From: Nonomuraea sp. NBC_00507
GTDB lineage: Bacteria > Actinomycetota > Actinomycetes > Streptosporangiales > Streptosporangiaceae
Length of the DNA stretch: 64,000 bases
Direction of reading: 5' to 3'
Assembly: GCF_036013525.1 (NCBI RefSeq)
Contig: NZ_CP107853.1
Span: forward strand, 8,742,001-8,806,000
Both the position numbers and the translations under genes were made by a program. Under the pieces are notes generated by a model. The model did not search any database. It saw only the letters and a list, made by a program, of their open reading frames with translations, and was not told where the DNA came from. Position 1 is the first letter of the stretch. Each line of letters begins with the position of its first letter. Positions 34,497 through 43,785 of this stretch are shown piece by piece.

Positions 34497-34511
34497 CGAA
34501 CAGGTCGTTCG
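34497..34511. promoter_or_regulatory. Palindrome between TetR and methyltransferase genes
   Basis: CGAAC (34497-34501) AGGTC GTTCG (34507-34511), extended outward by CATT (34487-34490) and AATG (34514-34517). It sits between the divergent starts, as expected for a TetR operator. Arms are short, so this is tentative. Confidence 0.45.
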
Positions 34512-34531
34512 ACAATGTCGGGAGCACTGCC

Positions 34532-35203
34532 ATGGGCCTCGGAAAGCTGCTGCACCACCACGCCGAACACGCCGACGAGGGCGGCACCATCGACCGCCCG
34601 CGGGCGTACGAGATCTTCGCCTCGATCGGCTTCGTGGGCGGCCGCCGCGCCGCGTTCACCCGCCTGGCCGCCGCGGCCCGCCCGCGGGCCGGTGACCGGA
34701 TCCTGGACGTCGGCTGCGGCACCGGCTATCTCTCCCGGATCCTGGCCCGGGTCGCCGCGCCCGGCGGCCACGTCACCGGCCTGGACCCGTCCCCGGCGAT
34801 GATCGAGTACGCCACCGGACGCGCTCCGGGCAACTGCACCTACGTAGTCGGCCAAGGGCAGGACCTGCCGTTCCCCGATGGGTCGTTCGACCTGGTGGTC
34901 TCCAGCCTCGCCGTGCACCACATGCCCGCCGCCGCCCGGCCCGAGGCGATCCGGCAGATGTTCCGGGTGCTCCGGCCGGGCGGGCGGCTGCTCATCGGCG
35001 AGTTCCGCCCGCCGGCCAACCACCTGGCCAGGCGCCTGGTCGGCCTGCTGTCCGGCCCCGCCATGCAGCACGACCCGCGTGACCTGCTCGGCACCATGAT
35101 CCCGGACGCCGGCTTCGTGGTGGAGTCCGAGGGCGACCTGCCATACCTGCTGTATTACGTCCGAGCCACCCGGCCGGACGGGCAGGGGGAACGGCTCGCC
35201 TGA
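34532..35203 (+). CDS. Class I SAM-dependent methyltransferase
   Basis: A 223-residue Methyltransf_11-type enzyme. Motif I ILDVGCGTGYLSRILARV is at residues ~57-74, GLDPSPAMIEYA binds the SAM ribose, FDLVVSSLAVHHM is motif II, and RVLRPGGRLLIGEF is motif III. ATG at 34532 has GGGAG upstream. It is divergent from and probably repressed by the TetR gene. The substrate is unknown. Confidence 0.9.
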   Translation: MGLGKLLHHHAEHADEGGTIDRPRAYEIFASIGFVGGRRAAFTRLAAAARPRAGDRILDVGCGTGYLSRILARVAAPGGHVTGLDPSPAMIEYATGRAPGNCTYVVGQGQDLPFPDGSFDLVVSSLAVHHMPAAARPEAIRQMFRVLRPGGRLLIGEFRPPANHLARRLVGLLSGPAMQHDPRDLLGTMIPDAGFVVESEGDLPYLLYYVRATRPDGQGERLA

Positions 35204-35245
35204 CGCCGATGTCCATCGGCCCGTGAACTACGGCATTCTTGACCG

Positions 35246-37372
35246 GTGGAATTCCGTGACGCGGACCGACTTCTCGCCGACGCGCGCGCTCTGCTCGACG
35301 AGCACACCTCCGTCCACCGCCAGGCCAAGGACGCCCTCGACGCGCTCCGCCTCGACCTGGCCAGGGCGGGGCTGGGCGAGATCCCGGTCTCGCGGCTGCG
35401 GGACGTGACCGACGGCCGGCTGCGCATCGCGACACTGGAGAAGGCCGGCTACACCACGGTCCGCCAGGTGCTGGAGGCCTCGCCCTATCAGCTGCAGTTG
35501 CTTCCGGGGATCGGCGCGCGCACGGCGGCGCAGATCCACGCCGCCGCCCGGCAGCTCGAGCAGGCCGCCGCCGAGGCCGCGAGCATCCGCATCGACGTCG
35601 AGCGGCGCGACCAGCCGACCACGGACCTGGTGATCGCCCTGCAGCGCCTGGTGAACGTCGGCCCGGATCTGCCCCGCGCCCTCGACGCCGCCCGCGACCT
35701 CGACCGGCGGCTCGCGCCGCTGCTGGCGCAGGCACGTCCGGCGCGCAGCAGGCTGCGCATGATGGTCACGCTGCCCAAGCGCCGCCGGCGCGCCCGCGAG
35801 GCGGTGGCGGCGATCGACGAGCTGCTCGCCGGCGCCCGCGCGACCCGGCTGCTGCTCACCCAGGTCACCACGGATCTGCTGCGTCCCGCCGCACGGGACT
35901 TCGAGGCGTGGACGGACTTCGAGTCCCGCTCGCCTGAATACTTCAGCCTGCTCGCCGAGCTGGCCGGCGAGCCCGTCGGCACGGGCCAGGGCCTGCTGCC
36001 CGACGACCTGGCGGCCAAAGTCGCCGCCCAGCCGCTCGACGACACGCACCGCCGGGTGTCGCTGCGCGGCTACCAGGCGTTCGGCGCCAGGTTCGCGCTC
36101 GCGCAGGGCCGGGCGATCCTGGGCGACGAGATGGGGCTGGGCAAGTCGATCGAGGCCATCGCCGCGCTGGCCCACCTCAAGGCGCTCGGCATGACCCATT
36201 TCTTAGTGGTCTGCCCCACCAGCGTGCTGATCAACTGGGTGCGCGAGATCGAGTCGCGCAGCACCCTGCGGGCCTATCCGCTGCACGGCCAGGCGCGGCT
36301 CGCGGCCCAGCAGGATTGGGCACGCCGCGGCGGCGTCGCCGTGGCCACCCTCGACGGGCTGCACCGGCTGGAGGCGGAGGTCGAGGTCGGGATGCTGGTC
36401 GTGGACGAGGCCCACTACGTCAAGAACCCGGAGACCAAGCGCTCCAGGGCCGTCGCCGCCTGGTGCGCCCGCACCGAACGGGTGTTGTTCCTGACCGGCA
36501 CGCCCATGGAGAACCGGGTGGAGGAGTTCCGCGCGCTGATCTCGTACCTTCGCCCCGACCTGGCCGCGGACCTGCGCACCAGCGACGTCGTGGCGGGGGC
36601 GCAGGCGTTCAGGAAGGCGGTGGCGCCGGTCTACCTGCGGCGCAACCAGGAGGACGTGCTCGCGGAGCTGCCCGACCGGGTGGAGGCCGATGAGTGGGTG
36701 GAGTTCAGCGGCGCCGACTTCGAGGCGTACCGGCAGGCGGTCGCGGCGGGCAACTTCATGGCCATGCGCCGCGCCGCCTATGCCGAGCCCGCCACCTCGG
36801 CCAAGCTCAAGCGCCTGCTCGAACTCGTCGAGGACGCCGCGGCCAACGGGCTGAAGGTGGTGGTGTTCTCCTATTTCCGCGCGGTGCTCACCGCCGTGGG
36901 GGCCGCGCTGGACGGGCGGGCGCACGGGCCGATCTCCGGCGGGCTGAGCGCGGTGCGGCGGCAGCAGGTGGTGGACGACTTCTCGGCGGCTCAGGGGCAC
37001 GCGGTGCTGCTCAGCCAGGTGCAGGCGGGCGGCGTGGGGCTCAACCTGCAGGCCGCCTCGGTGGTGATCATCTGCGAGCCGCAGGTCAAGCCGAGCATGG
37101 AGACGCAGGCCGTGGCACGGGCCCACCGGATGGGGCAGGTACGCAAGGTGCAGGTGCACCGGCTGCTCACGGTGGACTCCGTCGACCAGCGCATGCTGGC
37201 CATCCTGGACCGCAAGTCCGCGCTGTTCGACGCCTACGCCAGGCGCAGCGACCTGGCCGAGTCCGCGGCCGAGGCCGTGGACGTGTCGGAGAAGGAGCTG
37301 GCCCGGCTGGTGGTCGAGGAGGAGCAACGCCGCCTCCTGGCCCCCTCCCCCGCCGATACGCCCGAAAGCTGA
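35246..37372 (+). CDS. SNF2-family DNA helicase/translocase with N-terminal HhH
   Basis: A 708-residue SNF2/RapA-type ATPase. The N-terminal ~130 residues include a helix-hairpin-helix (LLPGIGARTAAQI, ~90-102) that may contact DNA. The ATPase core has motif I GDEMGLGKSIEAIAAL (~295-310), Ia VVCPTSVLINWVREI, motif II DEAHYVKNPETKRS (~387-400), III FLTGTPMENRVEEF, V SQVQAGGVGLNLQAA and VI AVARAHRMGQVRKVQV. GTG at 35246. It stands alone and has no nuclease domain. The role may be chromatin or repair related; it does not match a known defence operon layout here. Confidence 0.9.
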   Translation: MEFRDADRLLADARALLDEHTSVHRQAKDALDALRLDLARAGLGEIPVSRLRDVTDGRLRIATLEKAGYTTVRQVLEASPYQLQLLPGIGARTAAQIHAAARQLEQAAAEAASIRIDVERRDQPTTDLVIALQRLVNVGPDLPRALDAARDLDRRLAPLLAQARPARSRLRMMVTLPKRRRRAREAVAAIDELLAGARATRLLLTQVTTDLLRPAARDFEAWTDFESRSPEYFSLLAELAGEPVGTGQGLLPDDLAAKVAAQPLDDTHRRVSLRGYQAFGARFALAQGRAILGDEMGLGKSIEAIAALAHLKALGMTHFLVVCPTSVLINWVREIESRSTLRAYPLHGQARLAAQQDWARRGGVAVATLDGLHRLEAEVEVGMLVVDEAHYVKNPETKRSRAVAAWCARTERVLFLTGTPMENRVEEFRALISYLRPDLAADLRTSDVVAGAQAFRKAVAPVYLRRNQEDVLAELPDRVEADEWVEFSGADFEAYRQAVAAGNFMAMRRAAYAEPATSAKLKRLLELVEDAAANGLKVVVFSYFRAVLTAVGAALDGRAHGPISGGLSAVRRQQVVDDFSAAQGHAVLLSQVQAGGVGLNLQAASVVIICEPQVKPSMETQAVARAHRMGQVRKVQVHRLLTVDSVDQRMLAILDRKSALFDAYARRSDLAESAAEAVDVSEKELARLVVEEEQRRLLAPSPADTPES

Positions 37373-37390
37373 TGCCACAGGCACCATCGC

Positions 37391-38347
37391 TCAGGCGCCG
37401 ATGGCCGCCCGCAGCATCGGGAGCGAGCGTTCCAGCGCGCGTTCCCAGTACGGGAAGGTGTGGGTGCCCGCCCCGTAGAAGTCGGTGGCGACGCGCACGC
37501 CCGCCTGCTCGGCCCGCTCGGTGAACGTCTGCGCCAGGCCCAGCAGCGCGCCCTCGTAGTCGGCCGTCGCGCCGGGCGGATCCAGCGGGCCGGGCCGGCC
37601 GTCGCCGCAGGACACGTAGAGCTGAACGTCCTTCAGCCGGGCCACGAGCGCGGTGGGATTGTAGGCCTCCCACACGTCCCTGTTCTTGTCCGGGTCTCCC
37701 CAGAGGGCGTCGGGGTCCTCGCCGTTGCGGCGCACGAGGGCACGCGTCTCGCTGCGGTCGCCGGTCGTGTCCAGGACGCCGGAGTACGACGCCGCCGCGC
37801 GGAACATGCCGGGGTTCCTGGCCGCGTACACCATGGCGCCGAGCCCGCCCATCGACAGCCCGGCGATCGCCCGCTGAGGCCCCGCCCCGAATTCGGCCTC
37901 GATCAGCGGGATGAGCTCCTTGACGTGGTAGGTCTCCCATTGCGGACCGCGCAGCCAGTCCGAGTAGAACCCGACCCGCCCGCCTTCGGGCACGACCACG
38001 ATCGCCCGTAGGTCCTGCGTGAGCCGCTCCGCGCCGCCCTCGTCGACCCACACGAGATGGTTGGGGCTGCAGCAGCCGTGCAGCAGATAGAGCACCGGCC
38101 ACGGGCCGGACCCCGGCGTCCACCCCTGGGGCGTCAGCACGCGTACGGGGGTCGTCGCGCCGAGCGCCGGTGACCACACGCTGAGATCATGCCCGCGCGC
38201 GCCGGCCTGCTCCCGCGCCACGACCTGCACGCCGCCGGTCCGCCCGGGCGTGGCCGTGCCACCGCGCAGCACCACGACGGCCACGACCGCGACCGCCACG
38301 GCCACGATCCCGGCCACGGCCGCCCATAACCACCGCCTGCTCGGCAT
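37391..38347 (-). CDS. Secreted/anchored esterase (Ag85/esterase D-like)
   Basis: A 318-residue alpha/beta hydrolase with a basic N-terminus and one membrane segment (WLWAAVAGIVAVAVAVVAVVV, residues ~6-26) and no clear cleavage site, so it is anchored or exported. The body has WPVLYLLHGCCSPNHLVW, the nucleophile elbow IAGLSMGGLGAM, and a GTHTFPYWERAL His near the C-terminus, the order of the mycolyltransferase/esterase D family. Mycolyl transfer is not implied. It starts seven bases after the PhyH gene stop. Confidence 0.88.
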   Translation of the reverse strand: MPSRRWLWAAVAGIVAVAVAVVAVVVLRGGTATPGRTGGVQVVAREQAGARGHDLSVWSPALGATTPVRVLTPQGWTPGSGPWPVLYLLHGCCSPNHLVWVDEGGAERLTQDLRAIVVVPEGGRVGFYSDWLRGPQWETYHVKELIPLIEAEFGAGPQRAIAGLSMGGLGAMVYAARNPGMFRAAASYSGVLDTTGDRSETRALVRRNGEDPDALWGDPDKNRDVWEAYNPTALVARLKDVQLYVSCGDGRPGPLDPPGATADYEGALLGLAQTFTERAEQAGVRVATDFYGAGTHTFPYWERALERSLPMLRAAIGA

Positions 38348-38354
38348 GGGACGC

Positions 38355-39098
38355 TCACCCTCCGTGCATCGTCGGATCGACCCCCCGCAACATCATCCCC
38401 TGCCCGCGCGAGCGGTGCACGTCGCCGGCCGGGGCGTCCTCGGGGTCGCGGAACTGGATGAGCAGGGTCGTGCGGGCCTCGGCGGCCCGGTTCACCCCGG
38501 ATCCGTGCACGGTGAGATACGTGAGGAACAGCACGTCCCCCGCCTCGGCCTCGACGGGGACGGCGGCCTCCAGCGGCCACTGCGACAGCGGCAGGTGCCA
38601 GCCGCCCTCCTCGATGTGCGGCAGCATCCCGTCGCGGTGGCTGCCCGGCACCACGCGTACGCACCCCTTCTCCTCCGGGGCGTCGTCGAAGTGGAAGATG
38701 GCCGCGCCGACCGTGTGCCGGGTGTGCGGGAAATGTGCGGCGTCCTGGTGCATCGGGAACGGCGAGCCCTTCTCCGCCGGCTTGACGAAGATCTTGGTGT
38801 GGTGGAGTTGCACGTTCTCCGATCCCATCAGCGCGGCCGCGACGTCGGTGAAGCGCGGATCGACCATGAGCCGGGCGAACGCCGCCGCGTAGAACTGCGC
38901 GTCGTGGCAGTGACGCAACTCGGTGGGGCGGCCGGCGAGCTCGCGTGCGCTGCCCCAGGTGGGGTCCATGCCCCGTAGGCGCGCCAGGACGGCATGACAC
39001 TCCTCCCGGTACGCCGCCGCCTCCTCCCGGCTCAGCAACCCTTTGACCAGCACATAGCCGTTGTCCCGGTAGGACCGCACCATCGATGCCTCACTCAT
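38355..39098 (-). CDS. Phytanoyl-CoA dioxygenase (PhyH) family protein
   Basis: A 247-residue Fe(II)/2-oxoglutarate dioxygenase. MHQDAAHFP supplies the HxD iron ligands, TVHGSGVNRAAEART the distal His, and the following Arg binds 2-oxoglutarate. It opens with RDNGYVLVKGLLSREEAAAYREE, the standard PhyH N-terminus. ATG at 39098 is chosen, with GGGAG upstream. It probably forms a transcription unit with the downstream esterase. The substrate is unknown. Confidence 0.9.
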   Translation of the reverse strand: MSEASMVRSYRDNGYVLVKGLLSREEAAAYREECHAVLARLRGMDPTWGSARELAGRPTELRHCHDAQFYAAAFARLMVDPRFTDVAAALMGSENVQLHHTKIFVKPAEKGSPFPMHQDAAHFPHTRHTVGAAIFHFDDAPEEKGCVRVVPGSHRDGMLPHIEEGGWHLPLSQWPLEAAVPVEAEAGDVLFLTYLTVHGSGVNRAAEARTTLLIQFRDPEDAPAGDVHRSRGQGMMLRGVDPTMHGG

Positions 39099-39227
39099 GC
39101 CGCACTCCCGTTCGCCTGTGTGATGGTTCATGCCCCGCGGCGCGATGTACTCAGCATGGCCGGCATGTCCTCCGAGGCTCACGAACTCCGGTTGCCGCAC
39201 CCGGTGCGCAGGGGCGATCATTCGGTC

Positions 39228-41231
39228 ATGACCACCGAGGCCCGGCGGGCCGACGTCCTACGCGTGGCCGGCTGGATCCTCGGAGTGCTGGGCGCGTTGC
39301 TCGGAGTCGCCGCCCTGCTGCTGGCCCTGCCCGATGGCCACGCCGGCGTGGTGTCGGCGGTGGGCGTGGCAGGCGGCTCCTGCGTCAGCGTCCTGTGCGC
39401 GATCATCATTGATCACAAGCCCACCAACCGGGCCGCCTGGGCGTTGCTGGCAGGCGGATGGCTGCTGGCCGCCGACAGCCTCGGCTACAGCTGGGCCGTC
39501 CTGCACACGCAGGAGGGCTCCTCCTCGCCGGTGGTCGCAGCCACGGCCTTCGTCGTGGACACCGTGGCCGGCGAGTCGCTGCCGCTGTTCCTGCTGTTGT
39601 TCCCCGATGGCCGCCTGCCGTCGAAGCGGTGGCGGCCGGTGCTGGCGCTGTACCTGACGGGCTGGGCGGCGACAGGAGCGGCCGCCGCGATGGCCGTCTG
39701 GCCCTCGGGTGAGCCGATCATCGCGCTGTACGTCGGAGGGCACGTCGAGGCACTGCCTGCCCGGTTAGGCGCCGCCGAGACCGTCACGGCCGCCACCGAC
39801 CTGTTCGGCATGCTGTTCCTGCTGGTGGGCATCGCTGCTGTGGCGGTGCGCCTGCGCCGAGCCCGCGGGACCGGACGTACACAGCTGCTGTGGGCGGCCT
39901 GGGGGCTCGGCGTCACGGTGGCGATCATGATCGCGGCCACGGCCGCGTCCGGAACGCTCAAGACCGTCCTGGCGGTCCTCGCACCACTGCCGTTCTACGC
40001 TGCCATCACCGTGGCCATGCGCCGCCATCAGCTGTTCGACGTGCAGCGACTGATCCGGCGCACCGTCACCTACACCGCCATCTCCGCGTTCCTGCTAGGG
40101 CTGTACGCGATGGTGGCCGTCGGCGTGGGCGCGATCGCCGGTCAGGTGGGCGCCGGTTCCTCGGTTGCCGTGGCGGCGGCGACCCTCGCGGTCGCGGCGG
40201 CTTTCCGTCCCGCGCTGCGGCTGGTGCGGGCGGTCGTCGACCAGCGCTTCGATCGCCGTACCTGGCTGGCCGTGCAGGCCCTGGAGGCCTTCACGGGACG
40301 GCTGCGCGCGGGCACCGCAGCGCCGGCCGATCTGCTGGCCGCCTTACGCCAGGCGGTCGACGACCCGACCGCGCGCGTGGCCTATGTCGAGGACGGGCAG
40401 TCGATCGACCTGGACGGCAGCCCTGCCGATCTCGGCGACCCGCAGCCCGGGCGGCTGCGCCGGCAGGTGACGGCCGGTGGTTCGCCCGTGGCCGTGGTCG
40501 ATCTGGATGCGCGGCTGGCCGAGGAGCCGCGCCTGGTTCAGGCCGCGCTCGCCGCCGCCGCGCTCCCGCTGGAGAACGCCGCCCTGCACGCCCGCGCCGC
40601 GGTACGGCTGGCCGACGTACGGGCCTCGCGCAGCCGTATCGTGGCCGCCGAGGACTCCCAGCGGCGGCGCATCGAACGCGACCTGCATGACGGTGTCCAG
40701 CAGCGCCTGGTCGCGCTCGCCCTGCGGCTGCGCATCGCCGAGCGCGAGGTGACCACCACCAGTCACCGCGCCGCCACCGTGCTCGGCGAGGCGGTGGAGG
40801 AGTTACGCGCCACTGTCGATGAGTTGCGCGAGCTCACCCGCGGCATCCTGCCCCCGGTCCTCACCGACGAAGGACTGGCCGTCGCGCTGCGCACGGCCGC
40901 GGCTCGGCTGCCGCTGCCCGTGACCCTCGACGTCACGACCGAGCGATTCCCGCCCACGATCGAGGCGACCTGCTGGTATGTGGCAGGCGAGGCCATGGCC
41001 AACGCCGTCAAACACGCCGATGCCGCCACCGTGCGCCTCAGCGTGCACCGCACCGGCGACAGCGTCGTCCTGCAGGTCGACGACGACGGCGCGGGCGGCG
41101 CCGGCGTGGTCTCCGGTGGCGGGCTGCAGGGGCTCAGCGACCGGGTGGCGGCCGTGGGCGGCCGGTTCACCCTGACCAGCCCCTCCGGGGCAGGCACCCG
41201 GCTGACGGTGGAGCTGCCATGCGCGTCGTGA
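39228..41231 (+). CDS. Membrane sensor histidine kinase (NarL-type)
   Basis: A 667-residue histidine kinase. The N-terminal ~330 residues have about nine hydrophobic helices. A linker of ~150 residues follows. The phosphoacceptor box SQRRRIERDLHDGVQQRLVALAL (HisKA_3) lies near residue 486, the N box AGEAMANAVKHADAATV and a GGGLQGLSDRVAAVGG G2 box follow. ATG at 39228. The last 13 bases overlap the response-regulator start. The signal sensed by the membrane part is unknown. Confidence 0.92.
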   Translation: MTTEARRADVLRVAGWILGVLGALLGVAALLLALPDGHAGVVSAVGVAGGSCVSVLCAIIIDHKPTNRAAWALLAGGWLLAADSLGYSWAVLHTQEGSSSPVVAATAFVVDTVAGESLPLFLLLFPDGRLPSKRWRPVLALYLTGWAATGAAAAMAVWPSGEPIIALYVGGHVEALPARLGAAETVTAATDLFGMLFLLVGIAAVAVRLRRARGTGRTQLLWAAWGLGVTVAIMIAATAASGTLKTVLAVLAPLPFYAAITVAMRRHQLFDVQRLIRRTVTYTAISAFLLGLYAMVAVGVGAIAGQVGAGSSVAVAAATLAVAAAFRPALRLVRAVVDQRFDRRTWLAVQALEAFTGRLRAGTAAPADLLAALRQAVDDPTARVAYVEDGQSIDLDGSPADLGDPQPGRLRRQVTAGGSPVAVVDLDARLAEEPRLVQAALAAAALPLENAALHARAAVRLADVRASRSRIVAAEDSQRRRIERDLHDGVQQRLVALALRLRIAEREVTTTSHRAATVLGEAVEELRATVDELRELTRGILPPVLTDEGLAVALRTAAARLPLPVTLDVTTERFPPTIEATCWYVAGEAMANAVKHADAATVRLSVHRTGDSVVLQVDDDGAGGAGVVSGGGLQGLSDRVAAVGGRFTLTSPSGAGTRLTVELPCAS

Positions 41232-41866
41232 TCGCCGACGACAGCGTCCTGCTGCGCGAAGGCATCGCCGGCCTGCTCGCCAACGCCGGTTTCCAGGTCA
41301 TGGCCAGCGTGGGCACCGCCGAGGCGCTCGTGGAAGCCGTCAGCGTCCATGAACCCGACATCGCCGTCATCGACATCAGAATGCCGCCCACGCACACCGA
41401 CGAAGGGCTGCGCGCAGCCACCCGGCTGCGTGACAAGCAGCCGGGCCTGGCGATCTTGCTGCTCTCCCAATGGGTCCACGCCGGACGCGCGCTCGACCTG
41501 TTCCGCAACGGCGCGGGGCTCGGCTATCTGCTGAAAGACCGCGTCATCGACGTCGACGACTTCCTGGAAGCGCTGCGCCGCATCGCCAAGGGCGGCACCG
41601 TGCTCGACCCTGACGTCGTCGCCGCCCTGGTCGGCGCCCATCCCGGACAGAACGCGCTGAGCCGCCTCACCGACCGGGAGAGGCAGGTGCTCGCGCTCAT
41701 GGCCGAGGGCCGCTCCAACAGCGCCATCGCCGAACGCCTCTTCCTCGGCCGCAAAACCATCGAAACACACGTCAACGCCATCTTCACCAAACTCGACCTC
41801 GGCCCGGCCGGCGACGACAACCGCCGCGTCCTGGCCGTCCTGACCTGGCTGCGCGCCCAGCAGTGA
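41219..41866 (+). CDS. LuxR/NarL-type response regulator
   Basis: A 215-residue regulator. The receiver domain (RVVIADDSVLLREGIAGLL, phosphoacceptor Asp in IAVIDIRMPP near residue 52, LLKDR Lys) precedes a LuxR HTH (LTDRERQVLALMAEGRSNSAIAERLFLGRKTIETHV). ATG at 41219 lies inside the kinase 3' end, so the pair is translationally coupled. Confidence 0.94.
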   Translation: MRVVIADDSVLLREGIAGLLANAGFQVMASVGTAEALVEAVSVHEPDIAVIDIRMPPTHTDEGLRAATRLRDKQPGLAILLLSQWVHAGRALDLFRNGAGLGYLLKDRVIDVDDFLEALRRIAKGGTVLDPDVVAALVGAHPGQNALSRLTDRERQVLALMAEGRSNSAIAERLFLGRKTIETHVNAIFTKLDLGPAGDDNRRVLAVLTWLRAQQ

Positions 41867-41909
41867 ACACCCGCCGGGTCCGGCGACCAAGCCTGCCAGG
41901 AGCCCGTAC

Positions 41910-41925
41910 TCCGGGAAAACCCGGA
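41910..41925 (+). terminator. Short hairpin after two-component operon
   Basis: TCCGGG-AAAA-CCCGGA, a perfect 6-bp stem with an AAAA loop, 44 bases after the response-regulator stop. A weak intrinsic terminator candidate. Confidence 0.35.
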
Positions 41926-41984
41926 CCCGATCAGCGGGCCACCACCCGTGAACGACCACCCCGGCGAGGGCCATCGTGGTGGCC

Positions 41985-42641
41985 ATGAGCGCACACCACC
42001 CGATCCCCGCCGCCGACGTCGCGACCGCGACCAGCCACCGAGCCATGGGCTCCGTGCTGGCCGCCATCAGCCTCATCGCCGCCCCGGCACTGCTCGCCCT
42101 CGGCCTCGCCCTGTACACCAGCCCATGGCTCGACAGCGTCCCGGACTACGCGGCGATCGACACCGGCCACGCGCAGATGCTGCTGTCGACCAACCTCTCC
42201 TTGGCCGCCTTCCCGTTCCTGTACGGCTCGGCCGTCGCCGTCGCCATGGTGGCCCGTCGCGCGCGGTGGCTGGCCGGCACCGGACTGGCCTGTTCTTTCC
42301 TCGGCCTGACCGCGATGCTCGTCAACGGTGTGGTCGATTTACCGCTGATCATGATGGCCGGCATCGGCGACAGGACAGGTTTCGCCGAACTGGCCACCAA
42401 ACTGGACACGCAATTGCCGATCGTGTCCTACCTGTTCCCGCTCTACCTCCTCGGCACGATCTTGCTCGCCGCCGCCCTCTGGCGGACCAGGACGGTGCCC
42501 CGGTGGTCGGCCGTCTGCATCGGCGCCGGAGGCCTGTTCCCCCTCGCCATCATCACGGGGATCGGAGCGACCGCGCTGGTCATCGCCGCCATCCGCATCG
42601 CGGGAGCCATCCCCCTGGTCAAGACGCTGTTGAGCAAGTAG
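41985..42641 (+). CDS. Polytopic membrane protein
   Basis: A 218-residue protein with about six transmembrane helices (VLAAISLIAAPALLALGLAL, LSLAAFPFLYGSAVAVAMV, LAGTGLACSFLGLTAMLVNGVV, LFPLYLLGTILLAAALW, FPLAIITGIGATALVIAAI). No family is recognised with confidence. ATG at 41985, or GTG at 41976 in the same frame. It lies downstream of the two-component genes and may be their target. Confidence 0.8.
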   Translation: MSAHHPIPAADVATATSHRAMGSVLAAISLIAAPALLALGLALYTSPWLDSVPDYAAIDTGHAQMLLSTNLSLAAFPFLYGSAVAVAMVARRARWLAGTGLACSFLGLTAMLVNGVVDLPLIMMAGIGDRTGFAELATKLDTQLPIVSYLFPLYLLGTILLAAALWRTRTVPRWSAVCIGAGGLFPLAIITGIGATALVIAAIRIAGAIPLVKTLLSK

Positions 42642-42649
42642 CCGACCAG

Positions 42650-42679
42650 GCCCCTCGGATCGCGAACGATCCGAGGGGC
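42650..42679 (+). terminator. Strong hairpin terminator
   Basis: GCCCCTCGGATCG (42650-42662), CGAA loop, CGATCCGAGGGGC (42667-42679): a perfect 13-bp stem closed by a tetraloop, eight bases after the membrane-protein stop. Confidence 0.85.
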
Positions 42680-42734
42680 ACTGTGCTGAGTCCGAACCCG
42701 GTGGAGAAGGAGCTCGCCGGTCGGTAACGTGACC

Positions 42735-42755
42735 CCGTAAAACGTTTCATTACGG
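42735..42755 (+). promoter_or_regulatory. LacI-type operator upstream of aldo/keto reductase
   Basis: GTAAAACGTTTCATTAC (42737-42753) contains AAACGTTT, the central core of many LacI-family operators, flanked by CCGTA (42735-42739) and TACGG (42751-42755). It is 20-40 bp before the reductase start. A similar element, GTAAAATCGTTTCA, occurs in front of the LacI gene at 50,054. Confidence 0.5.
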
Positions 42756-42774
42756 TCATCGGGGAAGGTCTTCC

Positions 42775-43749
42775 TTGGATTACGAACGCCAGCCGTACCG
42801 CCGGTGCGGCCGCAGCGGACTGCTCCTGCCCGCCGTGTCGCTCGGCCTGTGGCACAACTTCGGTGAGGGCAAGCCGGTCGAGACCCAGCGCGCGATCCTG
42901 CACAAGGCGCTCGACCTGGGCATCACCCACTTCGACATCGCCGACCGCTACGGGCCGCCGTTCGGCGCCGCCGAGGCCGCCTTCGGCCGGATCTTCCCGA
43001 CGTCGCTACGGGATGAGGTGGTGGTGACCACCAAGGGCTTCAACCCGATGTGGGACGGCCCGTACGGCTATGGCGGCTCCCGCAAGCACCTGCTGGCCAC
43101 CCTCGACCGGTCGCTGGAACGGCTCGGCCTCGACTTCGTGGACATCTTCTACCTCCACCGGGACGACGAGGACACGCCACTGGAGGAGACGGCCGCCACG
43201 CTCGACCACATGGTCCGCACCGGCCGCGCCCTGTACGTCGGCGTGTCCAACTTCTCGCCGGAGCGGACCGCCGCGATCGCCGGTCTGCTGCGCGGTCTGG
43301 GCACGCCGCTGCTGGTGCATCAGCCGTCCTACTCGCTGCTCAACCGGGGCATCGAGGAGGCGCTGCTGGGCGTGCTGGAGCAGGAGGGCGTGGGCTGTGT
43401 GGTCTACTCGCCGCTCGCCCAGGGCCTGCTCACCGACCGCTACCTCAACGGCATCCCGGACGACTCGCGGGCCGCCGAGGGCCGTTTCCTCACGCCCGAC
43501 CGGGTGACGCCGGAGGTGCTGTCGTTCGTGCGCGCGCTGTCCGAGGTCGCCGCCGCCCGCGGCCAGACGGTCGCGCAGCTGGCGCTGGCCTGGGCGCTGC
43601 GCGACCCCCGCATCACCTCCGTGCTCGTCGGCGCCTCCAGCCCCGAGCAACTGGAGGCCAACGTGGCCTGCGTGGACCGCCTCGACTTCACCGACGACGA
43701 GCTCACCGCCATCGACCAGGCCGCCAAGGAGGCCGGGATCAGCGCGTAA
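42775..43749 (+). CDS. YghZ/GprA-type aldo/keto reductase
   Basis: A 324-residue AKR resembling E. coli YghZ (L-glyceraldehyde-3-phosphate reductase). CGRSGLLLPAVSLGLWHNFG opens it, THFDIADRYGPPFGAAE contains the catalytic Asp/Tyr, and FNPMWDGPYGYGGSRKHLLA is the YghZ-specific insertion. TTG at 42775 gives this exact family N-terminus (MDYERQPYRRCGRSG), with GGGGAAGG upstream. It lies convergent to the IclR gene, separated by a terminator hairpin. Confidence 0.92.
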   Translation: MDYERQPYRRCGRSGLLLPAVSLGLWHNFGEGKPVETQRAILHKALDLGITHFDIADRYGPPFGAAEAAFGRIFPTSLRDEVVVTTKGFNPMWDGPYGYGGSRKHLLATLDRSLERLGLDFVDIFYLHRDDEDTPLEETAATLDHMVRTGRALYVGVSNFSPERTAAIAGLLRGLGTPLLVHQPSYSLLNRGIEEALLGVLEQEGVGCVVYSPLAQGLLTDRYLNGIPDDSRAAEGRFLTPDRVTPEVLSFVRALSEVAAARGQTVAQLALAWALRDPRITSVLVGASSPEQLEANVACVDRLDFTDDELTAIDQAAKEAGISA

Positions 43750-43754
43750 TCGTC

Positions 43755-43785
43755 ACCGTGCCGTCGGTGTCGGCAGTCGCACGGT
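43755..43785. terminator. Bidirectional hairpin between convergent genes
   Basis: ACCGTGC (43755-43761) pairs with GCACGGT (43779-43785); the right arm touches the IclR stop codon. It can serve both the reductase and the IclR gene. Confidence 0.5.

Noticed and set aside
35246..37372. SNF2 helicase as part of a defence island
   Set aside because: No methylase/nuclease partners of DISARM-type systems are linked; the nearby methyltransferase is a small-molecule type under TetR control.
37391..38347. Mycolyltransferase antigen 85
   Set aside because: Only the general esterase fold is shared, and nothing in the window indicates a mycolic-acid-producing organism.
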